Positions 1-10,727 of a stretch of 64,000 bases of DNA are shown here, one piece after another (within the stretch, counting starts at the first letter, position 1; the number at the start of each line of letters is the position of its first letter). The notes under the pieces are model-generated. The model saw only the letters and a list, made by a program, of their open reading frames with translations. It was not told the DNA's origin and ran no database searches. The translations under genes and the position numbers were made by a program. Origin of the DNA: Agapetus fuscipes. Taxonomy: Eukaryota; Arthropoda; Insecta; Trichoptera; Glossosomatidae. The stretch covers positions 372,001-436,000 of the forward strand of contig OX637340.1 of assembly GCA_951799405.1 (NCBI GenBank). Direction: 5' to 3'.

Positions 1-984
1 AACAAAAGTATCGTAATTGAAAAACATGTCAAGCAAATGTGGATTCACTTTTGATAAATTTGACGATTAATACTAAATGTCATAACAAAACTGAATACGA
101 ATTTCCAACAAATAGGATTTCTTTAAAACCCCAAAAAGGATATTTTAATGATAGCCTTCGTTCAGGGTTATATAATAAGTTGTTATATTTGTTTGTATTA
201 AAATCAGTTCATCCTCAACCATCGTGCAGGGAGAGTGCCTCTTGAAGACGTAGGCTACATCACCAACGAAACGCCGAGAATAATGTAAATTCTCCCAGAA
301 AGATTCGTCTTATATCCGAAAAGTGTACATAATCCTGAAATTTAATTAAATAAAACCACACAGAAAATGTTATTCTTTGAAAAATTACAAAGAGAGAAAA
401 ATTTACATTTTTCGTGGCATTGTTACAAATAATGTAAAATTACTATAGAAACTAGAAATAAGTACTATTCAGAGAAGGATTTAATATTATTCCTTTCAGT
501 TAAGACCTGCTGGTCTCGTTTATCTGATTTGCCTGTAATGTGAATTTCTAGGCGTCCTTCCACATTTTGAGAGGTTTTCCGGGAGTAAGTACATCGATAT
601 AATATAACTCACTTTAGTTTATTCAGTTGTTCACTTGAAAATGGTGTGTTAGCACTCTGAAAGCGCACGAGATATTTAACTCAACCTTCGCAGCAAAACT
701 TTGTATTTTTCTTTTTGCTTTGAAAATATTTTTTTCACTTTAATTGACTCTTAAAAAATACGTATTCACGCATGTTTATATAATTCACATTAATGGGCAG
801 AGACGCAAAGTCACAAAAAACTTAAATAGTCGCTTAGTTTTTTTTTGCGCTAAGTTCTAGACTCTCGATTCGTTTTCTGTCGAGTTAAATCTTTGTGTTG
901 CAAAAAAATAAGACGAGAACTCTAGGAGCGGATGTACGCAATTACTTTGCCCGAGAAAGTTTGGCAGCAGTAATGTACGCGCCG
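1..984. other. AT-rich stretch without a recognisable gene
   Basis: No convincing coding region or repeat boundary is seen. The only patterned item is at about 241-281, where TTGAAGACG is followed some 20 bases later by AACGAAACGCCGAG. This loosely matches the CTGAAGA...GCGAAA motif that recurs in fold-back repeats elsewhere in the window. Confidence 0.5.
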
Positions 985-1140
985 GGAGCTCAGTACCCCA
1001 AGTAAAACAGCTTCACATTTATACTCACACAAAGAGTTTACCGAAAAATGTGTGGATAATGAAATAGCACTTCAAGTGGGCGTAATGACTTTTTGGGGAA
1101 ACGCAGTGGTTGAGTTTAAACGTGAATTTGTATACTTGGA
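985..1140. repeat. Two inverted arms of the dispersed hairpin-repeat family
   Basis: The segment at about 990-1045 (GTACCCCAAGTAAAAC, then TTTATACTCA) is the reverse complement of the family's second half. The segment at 1098-1140 (AAACGCAGTGGTTGAGTTTA, then ATACTTGG) is the same half in plus orientation. Related copies lie near 9010, 25510-25960, 37755, 38803, 42840, 44955, 45130 and 58551. The family is unnamed here and non-coding as far as can be seen. Confidence 0.55.
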
Positions 1141-1429
1141 GGGTTAATAAAAATAAAAAATGTAGAGAGCAAGATGAATGTGCGAGATGCAGGCGCAGCG
1201 ACACTGTGGGTACCGCACTGGAGCTGAGGGTTAATGGAAAAATAAGACTTTTCAATTCGTTGCGAGCTACAAAGTTTGCAAAATTGAAAATGCAATAAAA
1301 TTAGTGGAAATATTTAAGAAACTTTCTTAAACAATTAATTTAAATTTGACTTGTTTGTAGCCGAGAAATTTAAAACTGGAATGAATAATTATGGACGACA
1401 TTGTTCAAACCACAAGACCTGGGTAGGAA

Positions 1430-1604
1430 GTCTCGACGACCGTCGATAGATATTATCGTATTTATTTAAAAAAAGACATGTCGGTTCATCAACAGCTGAT
1501 CCATTTTATGTGGAAGAACAATCAGCTGTTCAGGTACCGCCTTGTTTTATTTCGTTCTATCTTCAATTAGATACGGTAAGATCTATCTACGGTCTTCGTG
1601 ACTT
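1430..1604. mobile_element. Fold-back MITE, copy 1
   Basis: The left end (GTCTCGACGACCGTCGATAG) reads as the reverse complement of the right end (CTATCTACGGTCTTCGTGAC) with a few mismatches, so the whole 175 bases can fold on itself. The centre carries inverted CAGCTGATCC / AATCAGCTG blocks. A second copy lies at 27350-27527, with the same right end and the same internal CAGCTGAT blocks. No coding capacity is seen. This fits a non-autonomous DNA transposon, but no target duplication was identified, so the superfamily is unknown. Confidence 0.65.
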
Positions 1605-1740
1605 CCACCCCTGGAAAGTTGCTTTCCGGGATGTGCTGCCGTGGGTTGTGGGAGCTGGAGCTTCCAGACGGTTCGTCTATTTCTGCGATGAGCTTCTTCA
1701 GCGTGAAAGTGAAGTGTGGAAGATGATGTTTTTGTGATAA
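1605..1740 (-). repeat. Dispersed repeat with CTGAAGA...GAAACGTCC-type motif (degraded)
   Basis: On the minus strand it reads CACGCTGAAGAAGCTCATCG, then GACGAACCGTCTGGAAGCTC, then CCCGGAAAGCAACTTTCC. The same order occurs at 17608, 19735, 40884 and 50430. In this copy the stem after CTGAAGA has lost its pairing and GAAAC has become GAACC, so it is an old copy. It abuts the fold-back MITE on its left. Confidence 0.6.
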
Positions 1741-2004
1741 GTCAGAAAATGTAAGAGTGTTTATGATCAATTTGTCAGGAGCTTTGGGGTAATTGGGACA
1801 GTCTTCCCGCATGGAGCAGGCTTCCCGTCGACCTGCGAATGAAACCAATCTCCCGCCACCCTCAGAAGACGATTAAAGAAAAAAATGTACACAGAGAGGC
1901 ATGGCGCCTGCGAAATGGTCATGGACAAATGGCAAAATCAAACGGCGCCATAGAAAATAAGTCATCAATCATCATCATAAATGGGTGATTTGAGTGGTGA
2001 ACGT

Positions 2005-2232
2005 TTTTTCGTGTGAATCATACCTCAAGAGCCCTCTACGAGCTTGATCATCGCTACTAAGACCCATTTGCTGTAAGGCTGGATGGACCTTTACTGACCG
2101 GTCTGTTTTTTTTAAAGGTAATTTATTTTTTCAATCTAGCGAGCATATTTGATTTTTTCTGCTTCGCCAGGAATCGAACTCACGACCTTCGGAATACGAG
2201 TCCGTAGATTTAACGACCAGACTACAGACTGA
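2005..2232 (-). mobile_element. SINE-B copy (tRNA-derived)
   Basis: The minus strand begins with a tRNA-like head (AGTCTGTAGTCTGGTCGTTA), followed by GGACTCGTATTCCGAAGGTC and a B-box GAGTTCGATTCCTGGC. It continues into the SINE-B body (CCAGCCTTACAGCAAATGG, AAGCTCGTAGAGGGCTCTTG) and ends at GATTCACACGAAAAAAC. The order matches copies at 13079, 38212 and 43574. Acceptor-stem pairing is absent, so it is a SINE rather than a tRNA gene. Confidence 0.8.
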
Positions 2233-2404
2233 TCATCATTATATTCATGAAAAAAACCATTGTAGTTTGCAAAATGCGTTCAACACAAAACAGATACAAC
2301 AAATCTGAATGTGCAGAAATGTGTTGATGGAAAAACAAATGTGCAGTTACATTTGTATCGAAATAACGAAACGTCATTTACATTGACGTGTTACTGAATA
2401 CAAC

Positions 2405-2545
2405 CGAGTTCTCTGCATGTAGACCCCTTCAACGCTAAACCCCTTCCATGTAAGCCCCCTTCCCTGTAAACCCCCTTCCATGTAAGCCCCCTTCCCTGTA
2501 AACCCCCTTCCATGTAAACCCCTTTCGATGTAAACCCCCTTTCCG
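2405..2545. repeat. C-rich tandem repeat, 16-bp unit with a 32-bp higher-order unit
   Basis: The unit is close to CATGTAAACCCCCTTC. It occurs about eight times, diverging towards both edges. In the middle, a CATGTAAGCCCCCTTC unit followed by a CTGTAAACCCCCTTC unit is repeated twice as a 32-bp block. On the minus strand this reads as a Gly-rich open frame (GGLHGRG-type), which is a by-product of the repeat and not evidence of a gene. The other strand has regularly spaced G-tracts that could form a quadruplex. Confidence 0.85.
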
Positions 2546-2876
2546 CGCAAAACGACTGATGCATTTTTTGGCGATGAGCATTCGTGAATTTACATTCACG
2601 AGTGTGAAAAACGTATGGAGTTGAAGATACGATCTCGACTCCCATCACCCCGTCCAGTGCGCTCCAGTACGAGTCGGCAGTATGAGAGTTTTTGTATGGC
2701 GGGGGCGTAATGCGACGCTGACGGCTGCAATGGCAAAACGAACTGATGGAAAATGTCTGATTGATTTGGAATACCAATGCCCTGAGCCGAGTAAAAAACT
2801 TAGGTATAAATGTGAGTATCTATATCTATGGGGTTAGGTTTAACTAACAAACTAAGCAATTTTGAAGACTACGCTG
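2546..2876. other. Unassigned stretch with a small hairpin
   Basis: No gene is seen. A perfect 8-bp stem (TCGTGAAT / ATTCACGA, loop TTAC) lies at about 2582-2601. A moderately GC-rich patch follows at 2630-2730. Confidence 0.4.
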
Positions 2877-2950
2877 CAGTGGCGAAGGGCGCCATACAAG
2901 CCGATTCCCATCGGTTTCCCGTTTAAAATAAGGCAAAATCGGGTTTTAAG
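2877..2950. mobile_element. Single arm of a hAT-like MITE
   Basis: It begins CAGTGGCGAAGGGCGCCATA and continues CGATTCCCATCGG...AAAATAAGGCAAAA. This matches both arms of the complete MITE at 57879-58108. No opposing arm is seen in the next few hundred bases, so this copy is truncated or decayed on its right. Confidence 0.6.
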
Positions 2951-3067
2951 ATTCTTGATTTGTCACATTTGAGAATATTCTTCAAGAAAGCATTTGAAAA
3001 AAAAATGTAATAAAGAGCTTATAAAAATGTTTTCATCAATTTCTACACAGAGATATGGTTGTTTCGA

Positions 3068-3321
3068 GTGTGACCACCCATACTGTTAACAATGTTTCGC
3101 TTTGCCAACATCACCCCTTCTTTAGAAAAGCTTGGCAATAATTGCAAGGCGTATGTTAATTAAAGTTTGGGTTTTATGCATAGAGTTATAAGGTATGTTA
3201 TAAGGAGTTATAAGGTATGTCAATGGTTTTATGTTACAAGTCCACATGCGGCATGTGTAAGTGCAAGCTCATACGTGTCTAATTTTAAGAATTCATTTAA
3301 ATTTAATCTTAAATCTTCGCA
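3068..3321 (+). mobile_element. LINE-A 3' UTR, old copy
   Basis: Recognisable in order are GACCACCCATACTGTTAA, TTTGCCAACATCACCCCTTC, GTCCACATGCGGCATGTG and a degraded ATTTAATCTTAAATC end. An internal duplication (GTTATAAGGTATGT, twice) lies at about 3184-3220. Its 3' tail is interrupted by the (ATTT)n end of the minus-strand Jockey-like LINE, so this copy is older than that insertion. Confidence 0.7.
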
Positions 3322-5361
3322 TATTTATTTATTTATTTATTTACGGCATAAGCCTTTTACAAAAAAGTACATGTTAAGTGAGTTTATACAAAACTGCGAA
3401 AAAATAAAATAAAATACAAGAAAAAAAATATATGAAAAACAATAAAAAACAATAAAATACAAAAAAATATATATATTCTTTTTTTGTATTTTATTGATAG
3501 TTATTATTATATTCTTAGCAAAGTGAAACATTTGAAATGGTCATATATATATATGAAACATTGCAGTAAAAAACAAAAAAATAACTAAGAAAAGAAAAGA
3601 AAAAATAAACCTGTATGTATATAAACAGAAGGTTAGAAACAAAGCAAAAACATATTAAAATTAAAACTGCAAAAACCATCAAATATCAATAATAAAATAT
3701 TTAATAAAATATTTATTAAGTGCCAACTTGTACATATTAATATTATTGCAATGTTGACCGACACTTAGATAGGTATTGCCCAAGCGTTGGATTCGATTTA
3801 TGGAGCAATTATGATAATGCGTGGTCGATGCAACTACAGGGTGGTAGAGATATCTTTGTCTAGTTTGAATATTTGGTATAAAAAAAATTATCTGGTCTAA
3901 CAGAACTGGAGAATCAATTAAAGAGTGGATGATTTTGAAAAGAGTCAATAAATCAATTATATCCCGCCTTTCCGAGAGATCACAAAGGTTCAACAAAGAG
4001 TTTAGAAAAGAGTGATCAAAGGCGGACAAAGGAATATGGAGCTTAAAATTAATTAATTTTGAAAACTTTATATGTATTCTTTCGATGCGATCTATATGAA
4101 CTGAAAAGTAGGGAGTCCATACTGGAGAGCAGTACTCCAAAATGCTGCGCACTAAAGAAGTATACAAGAGTTTGATAGTAAAAATGTTGGTAAAATCTCT
4201 AGTTACACGAGAAATGAATCCCAACATTTTCATACTCTTTGAACATATCATATTAATGTGCGGAATAAAAGTCAGTTTCCGGTCAAAGATAATACCCAAG
4301 TCAGTAATTTCCGAAACTGTATCGAGTATAGTGTTATTAATTAAATACGAGAAGGTAACAGGATTAGCAAGACGGTAAAACCTCATTAATTTGCATTTTG
4401 AGATATTTAGAGGTAACTTATTGATATTACACCAAATTGACAAATGGTTAAGCGAGTCCTGAATCTTTAAACAGTCATGGTCACTATTAACGGTATTAAA
4501 AATCTTTAAGTCATCAGCAAATAAAAGGAATTCACAATTATTAAAAATTTGAACAATATCATCAACGAATAGGAGAAAAAGTAATGGGCCCAGGTGAGAA
4601 CCTTGAGGAACACCACTTAGTGGTTGAAAGATTGACGACTTATAATTATTAATTTTGACGGTCAGGGACCGATCAGTGAGATAACTCTGTATCCAAGACA
4701 ACAAGTTACCCATTATACCCAGACCATGTAACTTCGAAAATAGGATTCTATGACATACTTTATCAAAGGCTTTTGAAAAATCTGTGTATATCACATCTAC
4801 TTGCTGGCGTTTAGAAAGAGCCTTTGAAATGTAATTTTCATATATCATCAAATTAGATAGTGTGGATCTATTAGGGATGAAACCATGTTGCTGGGATGAC
4901 AGAGATCTAGTGATTAAAAGACCGATTTTGGAGAGAATTAATTTTTCTAAAAGTTTGGGTATAGCTGATAAAACACTTATTGGACGATAATTAGAGACAT
5001 CGCATTTATTTCCAGATTTAAATATTGGTGAAATATATGCCTGTTTCCAGATAGAAGGAACATAACCTGATGAAATAGAGGCATTGAATATATGACTTGA
5101 ATATATGACTTATATATACTTGCAACTAGATTATACATTATATGTAAATACAAGGAAAATACCATCAGCAGTATATTCATGTGAAAAATTATCAACGGCA
5201 AATTGTATAAATAGTCTATATATATATATATCGAGGCACATGTTTCTATCAAAAAAAAAATATATATCTAAAGGCTTTTCCAGAAATAGATCCTTCTGTA
5301 TATCTTTATAAGTTAATTTACATCCAAGCGAAGATCTACGCATATCCAAGCCGATGTAAAT
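3322..5361 (-). mobile_element. Jockey-like non-LTR retrotransposon, 5'-truncated or decayed
   Basis: The element reads on the minus strand. Its 3' end is an (AAAT)n tail at 3322-3341, preceded by an AT-rich 3' UTR of about 340 bases. The coding part (3679 upwards) holds most of a reverse-transcriptase domain. Homology can be followed in one frame up to about 5361, where a stop ends it; nothing resembling an endonuclease domain or ORF1 is seen further upstream. It sits in an older LINE-A 3' UTR. The 5' boundary and target duplication were not determined. Confidence 0.8.
3679..5361 (-). pseudogene. Reverse transcriptase of a Jockey-like LINE (two in-frame stops)
   Basis: The frame is open from 5109 down to the stop at 3679, and the same frame continues upstream to 5361 with stops only at about 5110 and 5131. 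In order it shows TADGIFLVF (from the usual DGIP region), IFNASISSGYVPSIWK, PIFKSGN, SNYRPISVLSAIPKLLEKLI, QQHGFIPNRST, YTDFSKAFDKV (first catalytic Asp), SGVPQGSHLGPLLFLLFVDD, and FADD (catalytic pair) followed by LKIF. A thumb-like region follows (ILEYCSPVW). The family copies genomic RNA into DNA at a nicked target. The endonuclease is missing and the stops make this copy inactive. Assignment to the Jockey group is by motif style only. Confidence 0.85.
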
Positions 5362-7247
5362 CTAAAGCTGTATTACCGCAAAGCCAAAAAAATAAACGTT
5401 ATTAAAAACGCTGGAGAGATATTTTGATGTCAGTGATAAGACATAAGTTCACATATCACAAGGCCGAGTGTTCAGCGGCGGCTCGGAGTGAGGGTAGAGA
5501 GGAGGCGATAAAATTATCTAACTTTTTATCATCGCGGCCCCAGGTGCGCCATCCGAAAATAACGAACGAAAACTTGAGCTTTGACTTATAATATTGTATA
5601 CTCCTGCGTACTGCCGCTGTTAAAGTTGCGAGATTTATCGTTACTGGCTTTCGGTTTCGCGTATGATTTTTCGGATACAATTTTATGGGTTAATGTTTTG
5701 GGATTCTCACAATTTTTTGTAGGAATATTTTCGGATGTTATACTTTGAACTTCAGAATTATTGCACCTAATCGGCTTTCGTTTTTGCGTATCCTTCGTTA
5801 AATACAATGTTTCGGATTTGTTTTTAACGTAATTTGTATCTACAAATCTATTACAGATATCAAAATATTTAACGTATCAGTAGAGAATTTAAGCTTGCGG
5901 TAAAAACAAAAATACACAACGCTACAAAGATGTCATTAATTAATTATCATCACGGCAGACGGTTCAAATTAAATCTGAGTGTTGTTTAGCGGGATATGTT
6001 CCCATATTCCATCGAGTATACTTAAGTAGAAGGGTTTCTAATTGTAAGGTATAATTTGAAGCATATCCGTATTCTCTGGTACAAAATTGGTAAGAGATTT
6101 TTGGGTCATCATATTTTTCCTTGCCCCCTCATATCTACAATTATTATACAACAACTTCAGCTTCACGTACTAAGATATAAAATAAAATCAATTTCAAATC
6201 ACATCTGTATGATTCATCGCAGTTTGCATTCAGTTTTATTTTTGGTTTTTCGGATACAACATAATTTTACTTATAACATTGTATTCCCGTACTTATCATA
6301 ACTTACGTACAAAAATTGTTACAACATTGAAATTTATCGTTACTGCCTTTACATAGGTTTCAGAAATGATATTTTATTACCCGCAACTTCGACTCATGAT
6401 ATTTCATACTCAAACTTATACTACGTGGGATGGTTGATGGGTTTGTGAGACTTACTGGCTTAGGTTTTAGTTATTATTTTTCGGATATGATTTAGCTCAC
6501 AGTTTCGTAAAGTTATACCCGCCATCGTTAAAAAGTATCCGAAAGATCATTTCTTCTTTCTTTGCTCGCCTTCTTTACTACACATCTAGATATAGCAATT
6601 TCATTTTCTATAGAGCAAACCTGAACCCATTGTTTTCTTTTAAATAGAGTAATATCAAAGACCCAATTTTTAAGGTCTTTCTAAACCTTTTTTTGTCCGT
6701 AAATCAACCTTTAAATCATAAAATATACTACGTTTTGATTGCTGACACAAAGTCAAATCCAATATTTTGCGAAAAATTACGAGTATACCGGTTTTTCTTT
6801 AAAAGTTACTAGTGCGATTACGAATCTCCATACCATACTTCATACACAATTACTCTTACAGCGTCGAGAGGTATCAGGGAACGTAAAAAAAAATATCCAG
6901 TGTATTGAAAATTGAAAAGCACTTCAGAACCCAAACACTCAATTTACCTGGAGAGTGATTTAATAAGTAATTGAGGAAATTGGATCTGGAACGAATATTT
7001 ACAGGTTTTTTTCAGTCTGCCATTATTTTTGCCAGAACTTTTGACGTCGTAATTGCGTAAGCAACTTGGTAACAAAAAAATGTACCAGTGATTAAGAAAA
7101 AAAATTAAAATGTTATAAAATTGCGAAAGAATATTAATTACGGAAGCTTTTCTAAGTAAAGGTATATTAATTTTATGATACAAGAATCCACAGAGGAAAA
7201 TATATTCGTAACATTACATAGAACAATCCTGCAATATTGTAAACATT
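5362..7247. other. AT-rich stretch without a recognisable gene
   Basis: A patch richer in GC lies at 5460-5560. From about 5580 to 6540 there is a strongly diverged tandem repeat, listed separately. The rest is featureless AT-rich DNA. Confidence 0.45.
5580..6540. repeat. Ancient, diverged tandem or local repeat
   Basis: The phrases ATTTATCGTTACTGGCTTTC and ATTTTTCGGATACAA recur with variation near 5635-5690, 5765-5820, 6240-6260, 6335-6355 and 6455-6495. TATTGTATACTCCTGCGTAC also recurs near 5590 and 6275. The spacing is irregular. Two overlapping minus-strand frames share a similar start (a Tyr-Pro/Leu-Lys...Arg-Lys-Pro pattern), as expected of duplicated sequence. No function is apparent. 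Confidence 0.45.
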
Positions 7248-7255
7248 AATAGAAA

Positions 7256-7581
7256 CCGGTCGATAGCTCAGTTGGTAGAGTGCTTGCATTCCATGCCGTG
7301 AGCTCGGGTTCGAATCCCACCGAGCGCGAGGGTGTCAGAAATGATTTCCCGTTTCGGTGTTTATTTCAAACCCCAAAATAATAATACCGGCAAGGTTTAC
7401 TCAGCCTTCACAATAAATGAGTACCAGCTCTCTCGGGAGCTGGGAAAACACCACTTCAACTGAAGTGGTTAGCGTAAGGCCGGCCCCCTTACCTGTAAAA
7501 ATAAATAGGTTCAACTCGCCACATGCGACCCCTTCGGGGATAACGCGGCAAGAAGTTACACTATATGTGTAGCTTAGTTGA
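7256..7581 (+). mobile_element. SINE-A, complete copy with target duplication
   Basis: The head CGGTCGATAGCTCAGTTGGT begins at 7257 and supplies a polymerase III A box; GGTTCGAATCCCACC supplies the B box. It resembles a tRNA, but the ends cannot form an acceptor stem. The body follows: ATGATTTCCCGTTTCGGTGT, ACCGGCAAGGTTTACTCAGC, CACTTCAACTGAAGTGGTTA and AACGCGGCAAGAAGTTACAC. The element is flanked by the direct repeat AATAGAAA at 7248-7255 and 7582-7589, which fixes its ends. Other copies or parts lie at 11277, 23028, 23683, 31024, 38410 and 57540. Confidence 0.9.
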
Positions 7582-7589
7582 AATAGAAA

Positions 7590-8404
7590 AAATTCTGAGA
7601 ATTTCCTTGAGCAGTATGTTGAAAGTGCGAGTATGTATGAACATTAATCAAATGTTTTGAAGTTTAAATGCAATTTAATACAGGTATAAAAAATGTCTAA
7701 CAGCCCAAAAAATTGCGTGATTTTGTCTTTCAGGGCTTTGACCGGTTTTCCGGGTTATGACATCAAAACATATTCTTTGGATGTTTTAAAATATCAGAGA
7801 ATCATTTATTTTCAAAAAGAACTAACAAAAACATGCTTGTAAGTAAACCTTTCTGTCAACCCAACGTCCTGTAATTCTAATACCGATGATGATCTTAAAG
7901 TAACCTAAAAATAAAAATGGAATAAGAAAAAAAAATGGAGCAATTTTAAATTAAGCAGAAGAAATTTTCAACAATCTTATTAGCGATATTTTTTACACGA
8001 TAGATATGAAACTATTCAAGTAGCTTGTGTAAAAGGGATTTAATATTTAAAAAAAAAACCTGTTCACTTAGTTAACAAAATAAATTCGTGAATTGCAGTC
8101 CCTTCAATAGTATTTTCAGAACTTTATACTGCAGAGACGTAATGTGTGTTTAAGAGTGCATTGTAGCGCAATTGAGATTTTTAAATGCGCCGCCGCACCA
8201 TGGGAATGCACGTATTTTTATTGCTCCCAGTTATTCCCGGTACACGGCAATAAATTTCAATACAAGCCCACGAGCCAGCGCTTTACTATGGAGGACACTA
8301 AATTAAAAGGGCATTTTCAAAATTCCTAGAGTTTCACAGTGCTGCTGCATTCACGGAAGTTAAGTTTTTTTTTTGTGAAAATCTGAAAATTGTGGTGGAT
8401 TTAT
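7590..8404. other. AT-rich stretch without a recognisable gene
   Basis: Nothing supportable is seen. The short open frame near 8144-8329 shows no family resemblance. Confidence 0.4.
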
Positions 8405-8580
8405 TGATATTTTCATAAGGCGGGCGCCACTGGTTTATTCAATACCACGCCTCTGACCTAGAGGTTCTTGTTTTATCGTGCTGTTGCTTTTAATTCACGG
8501 GAAGGCTTGAATAAATATAAAGCTTTGTATGAGCGTCCATGTGCTGTGGGGTACGAGGAGGGTTTGAACAATTCCCCAAG
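8405..8580 (+). repeat. Dispersed repeat D, copy 1
   Basis: It shares an ordered set of blocks with 15340-15520 and 41340-41420: CCTCT..AGAAGTTCTTGTTTTATCGTG, TTCACGGGAAGGC, AAATATAAAGCTTTGTATGA and GTACGAGGAGGGTTTGA. It is non-coding, its class is unknown, and its ends are not defined. Confidence 0.5.
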
Positions 8581-8625
8581 TATAACACTTTTCGTTTAAA
8601 CGAAAAAAAATAGTTTTTTTAAATA

Positions 8626-8905
8626 TTAAAAAAATTGAAATGGTAGAACATGGTTTTAATTCACTTTATTATTTTTGTTTTTGCTCGAACATTTTCGCCT
8701 AATGAGGCATCTTCAGGAGCAGAATGGTTACAAATATATTTTTATAAAATAATTTTCAAAACAAAAACAAAATTCATAGATATTTTTTTTTTTAAATCAC
8801 AAATGTAAGATTCAAAAATGCATTATTGTTAGAAAATGTTCGAGCAAAAACAAAAAGAACAAAGTGAATTAAAACCATGTTTTACCATTTCAATTTTTTA
8901 AATGC
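8626..8905. mobile_element. Fold-back element with about 68-bp inverted arms
   Basis: The left arm (about 8626-8696, containing AAATTGAAATGGTAGAACAT and TTTTTGCTCGAACATTTT) is repeated in reverse complement at about 8833-8902 (AAAATGTTCGAGCAAAAA ... CCATTTCAATTTTTT). Just inside the left arm, the minus strand reads CTCCTGAAGATGCCTCATTA then GGCGAAAATG, a CTGAAGA-stem-GAAA motif. The TTTTCGTTTAAACGAAAA palindrome lies just upstream at 8589-8606. The loop of about 135 bases has no coding potential. Confidence 0.75.
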
Positions 8906-9532
8906 TTAAAAAATGGACTTTCACTGTGTTAACAGATCAACACTAAAAAATATAATGAAAAAAATAGTATTTACCATACTAATAACTACACAGTGCATTT
9001 TAGATTCCATACATTTTTCAGTAGACTACGGTTGAGTATAAACGTTATGTTTTGAACTCGGGGTACATTCTGCCGTTGTAATTACTGCAGCTATGCACTG
9101 ATTGGGCTTCATACAAATTATAACTGAGCTATTAACCTATAGTGTGGGTTTGCAGTTTGGCACTGAATGATTTTAACGGGATGGGTTATTTTTTATTACT
9201 CAATAGTCTCCAGCCATCGATATTTTTTTTACTTCCTCAATACATAATAATCGGATAAAAGAAAACAGTTGAACTAACATACAAATATGTACTAATACAC
9301 TAAGTATGATAATTTTGCAAGAATATTTTAAGCTAGGTATATAACTCTAAGTAGTCATTGACTGCAGGTTATTCAGGTGGTTCTTTTTCCCATAGGAAAT
9401 AATTCGTAGTTATAAATTTTTGTTTGATTGACCATTAATTTTCAATTATCTACGTACCAAGAAATGATGTGTTACGGTTCGTTTTTTTTTTACTTTAAAA
9501 TAAAAGAAAAATCACATGAATTTTCCAACCCA
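8906..9532. other. Unassigned stretch containing a hairpin-family tail
   Basis: At about 9010-9075 the phrases ACGGTTGAGTATAAACGTTA and CTCGGGGTACA match the second half of the dispersed hairpin family (compare 37820-37870). Otherwise nothing is seen. Confidence 0.45.
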
Positions 9533-10115
9533 GATCTAATCTAATCTAATCTAATCTAAGCTGCAAAGATATATATCATTTAAGATTTATATTAAATGCA
9601 TTCCCACAAGCAGATACATATGTATAATTTCGCGCTAACACATGCCGCATGTGGACCTACAATATAAAAATCCAATCTCAAATGAACATAAGCCTTGCAA
9701 CTCTTGCCGTCCTTCCCTGAAACAGGGGTGACATTGGCAAAGTGAACCAATTTTTTACAGTATGGGTGGTCAGCCGCATAACAACCTATAAGTCAAGGAA
9801 CATACATGACAAATTACATTTTTTTTAAATCAATTAATAACAATGTATACATGGACATAAAAAACTAAATCATAAAACCAATTTTACTTTACCAAACCCC
9901 AGCCGCCAACATCACAGATCAACCGCCATTTCTTTCTATCCTTACATACTTCTTTCATTTCCTCCAGAGTCATAACCTTCTTCATACAAGCTCTTCTTTT
10001 ATTATGACTCTGGATATTCTATTCATTCGCAATTTCGGATATTTGGTCCATCCATACCTTTCTCGGTCTTCCTCTACCACGACATCCATCTATTCTACCA
10101 ACATATACCCAGCGT
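9533..10115 (-). mobile_element. LINE-A 3' end: C-terminal coding fragment, 3' UTR and (TTAGA)n tail
   Basis: On the minus strand this is the longest LINE-A copy in the window. It starts with a coding remnant, GCRGRGRPRKVWMDQISEI, then an in-frame stop, then CMKKVMTLEEMKEVCKDRKK ending in VGGWGLVK and a stop. A 3' UTR of about 340 bases follows (GACCACCCATACTGTAAAA, GTCACCCCTGTTTCAGGGAA, CACATGCGGCATGTG), ending in four or five TTAGA units at 9536-9560. The basic GRPR-type tail is typical of RTE-like LINE C-termini. The in-frame stop and missing reverse transcriptase make it a dead, 5'-truncated copy. Confidence 0.85.
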
Positions 10116-10727
10116 AATCGTAAACAATTTTTTTTAAGGCTACATCAACTCAGTCTTCCAATTACAAAAAAATAAGTTATTTATAAAATATCTCAAACCA
10201 CAGTGGATGTACACTTTATTGCATAAACACATTTAGGGTTTTTTTGTATTTAATGATATTACATAGATCTACGAGTATTTTACCCTCTACGTATATTTCG
10301 GCGTCTACGCTTCCACTGGCCTCTACGAGGATTACGGGATAATGAACTGGCCGGCTTAGCTACGGTTTTGACAGTGGAAATGAATGGATTTCTTGGGGTC
10401 AGCAAAATTTCTGGGCTGGGTATTATTCATACTCGTTGCGAAACTTTGTAGTTGTAAAAAGTGCGCTTTTTATCTACTTTGGTGGCGAATTCATAATTGA
10501 ATAATAATTTTTTTCAGGCCTATTGACCGGTGACCTTAGAATTCAAAATTTACAGAACAAAAAGGAACTGCGAATAAACCATCGTGATTATCTTGATTTA
10601 AATTTTCAGGAGAAATACTTTGAATCGAATATTACCTTATTTCAAAGTTTTTATCATATATTGTATGTATCGTGACATGTAGCACGTGCAGAGGACTCCA
10701 GGATCATCAGAACTGACTCTCGGTGTT
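10116..10727. other. Unassigned AT-rich stretch
   Basis: TCTACG recurs several times near 10265-10335 without a clean period. Nothing else is recognisable until the LINE-E fragment. Confidence 0.35.

Noticed and set aside
2391..2777. A 128-codon minus-strand frame encoding a Gly-rich protein.
   Set aside because: The Gly-rich half is the translation of the 16-bp tandem repeat, and the rest has no recognisable features.
7257..7330. A functional tRNA gene (GATAGCTCAGTTGGTAGAG with a GGTTCGAATCCC box).
   Set aside because: The 5' and 3' ends do not form an acceptor stem, no proper anticodon stem can be drawn, and the same head recurs with a common downstream body; it is a SINE.
9536..9562. A CRISPR-like or independent microsatellite array.
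   Set aside because: The short units have no spacers and always terminate the same LINE 3' UTR.
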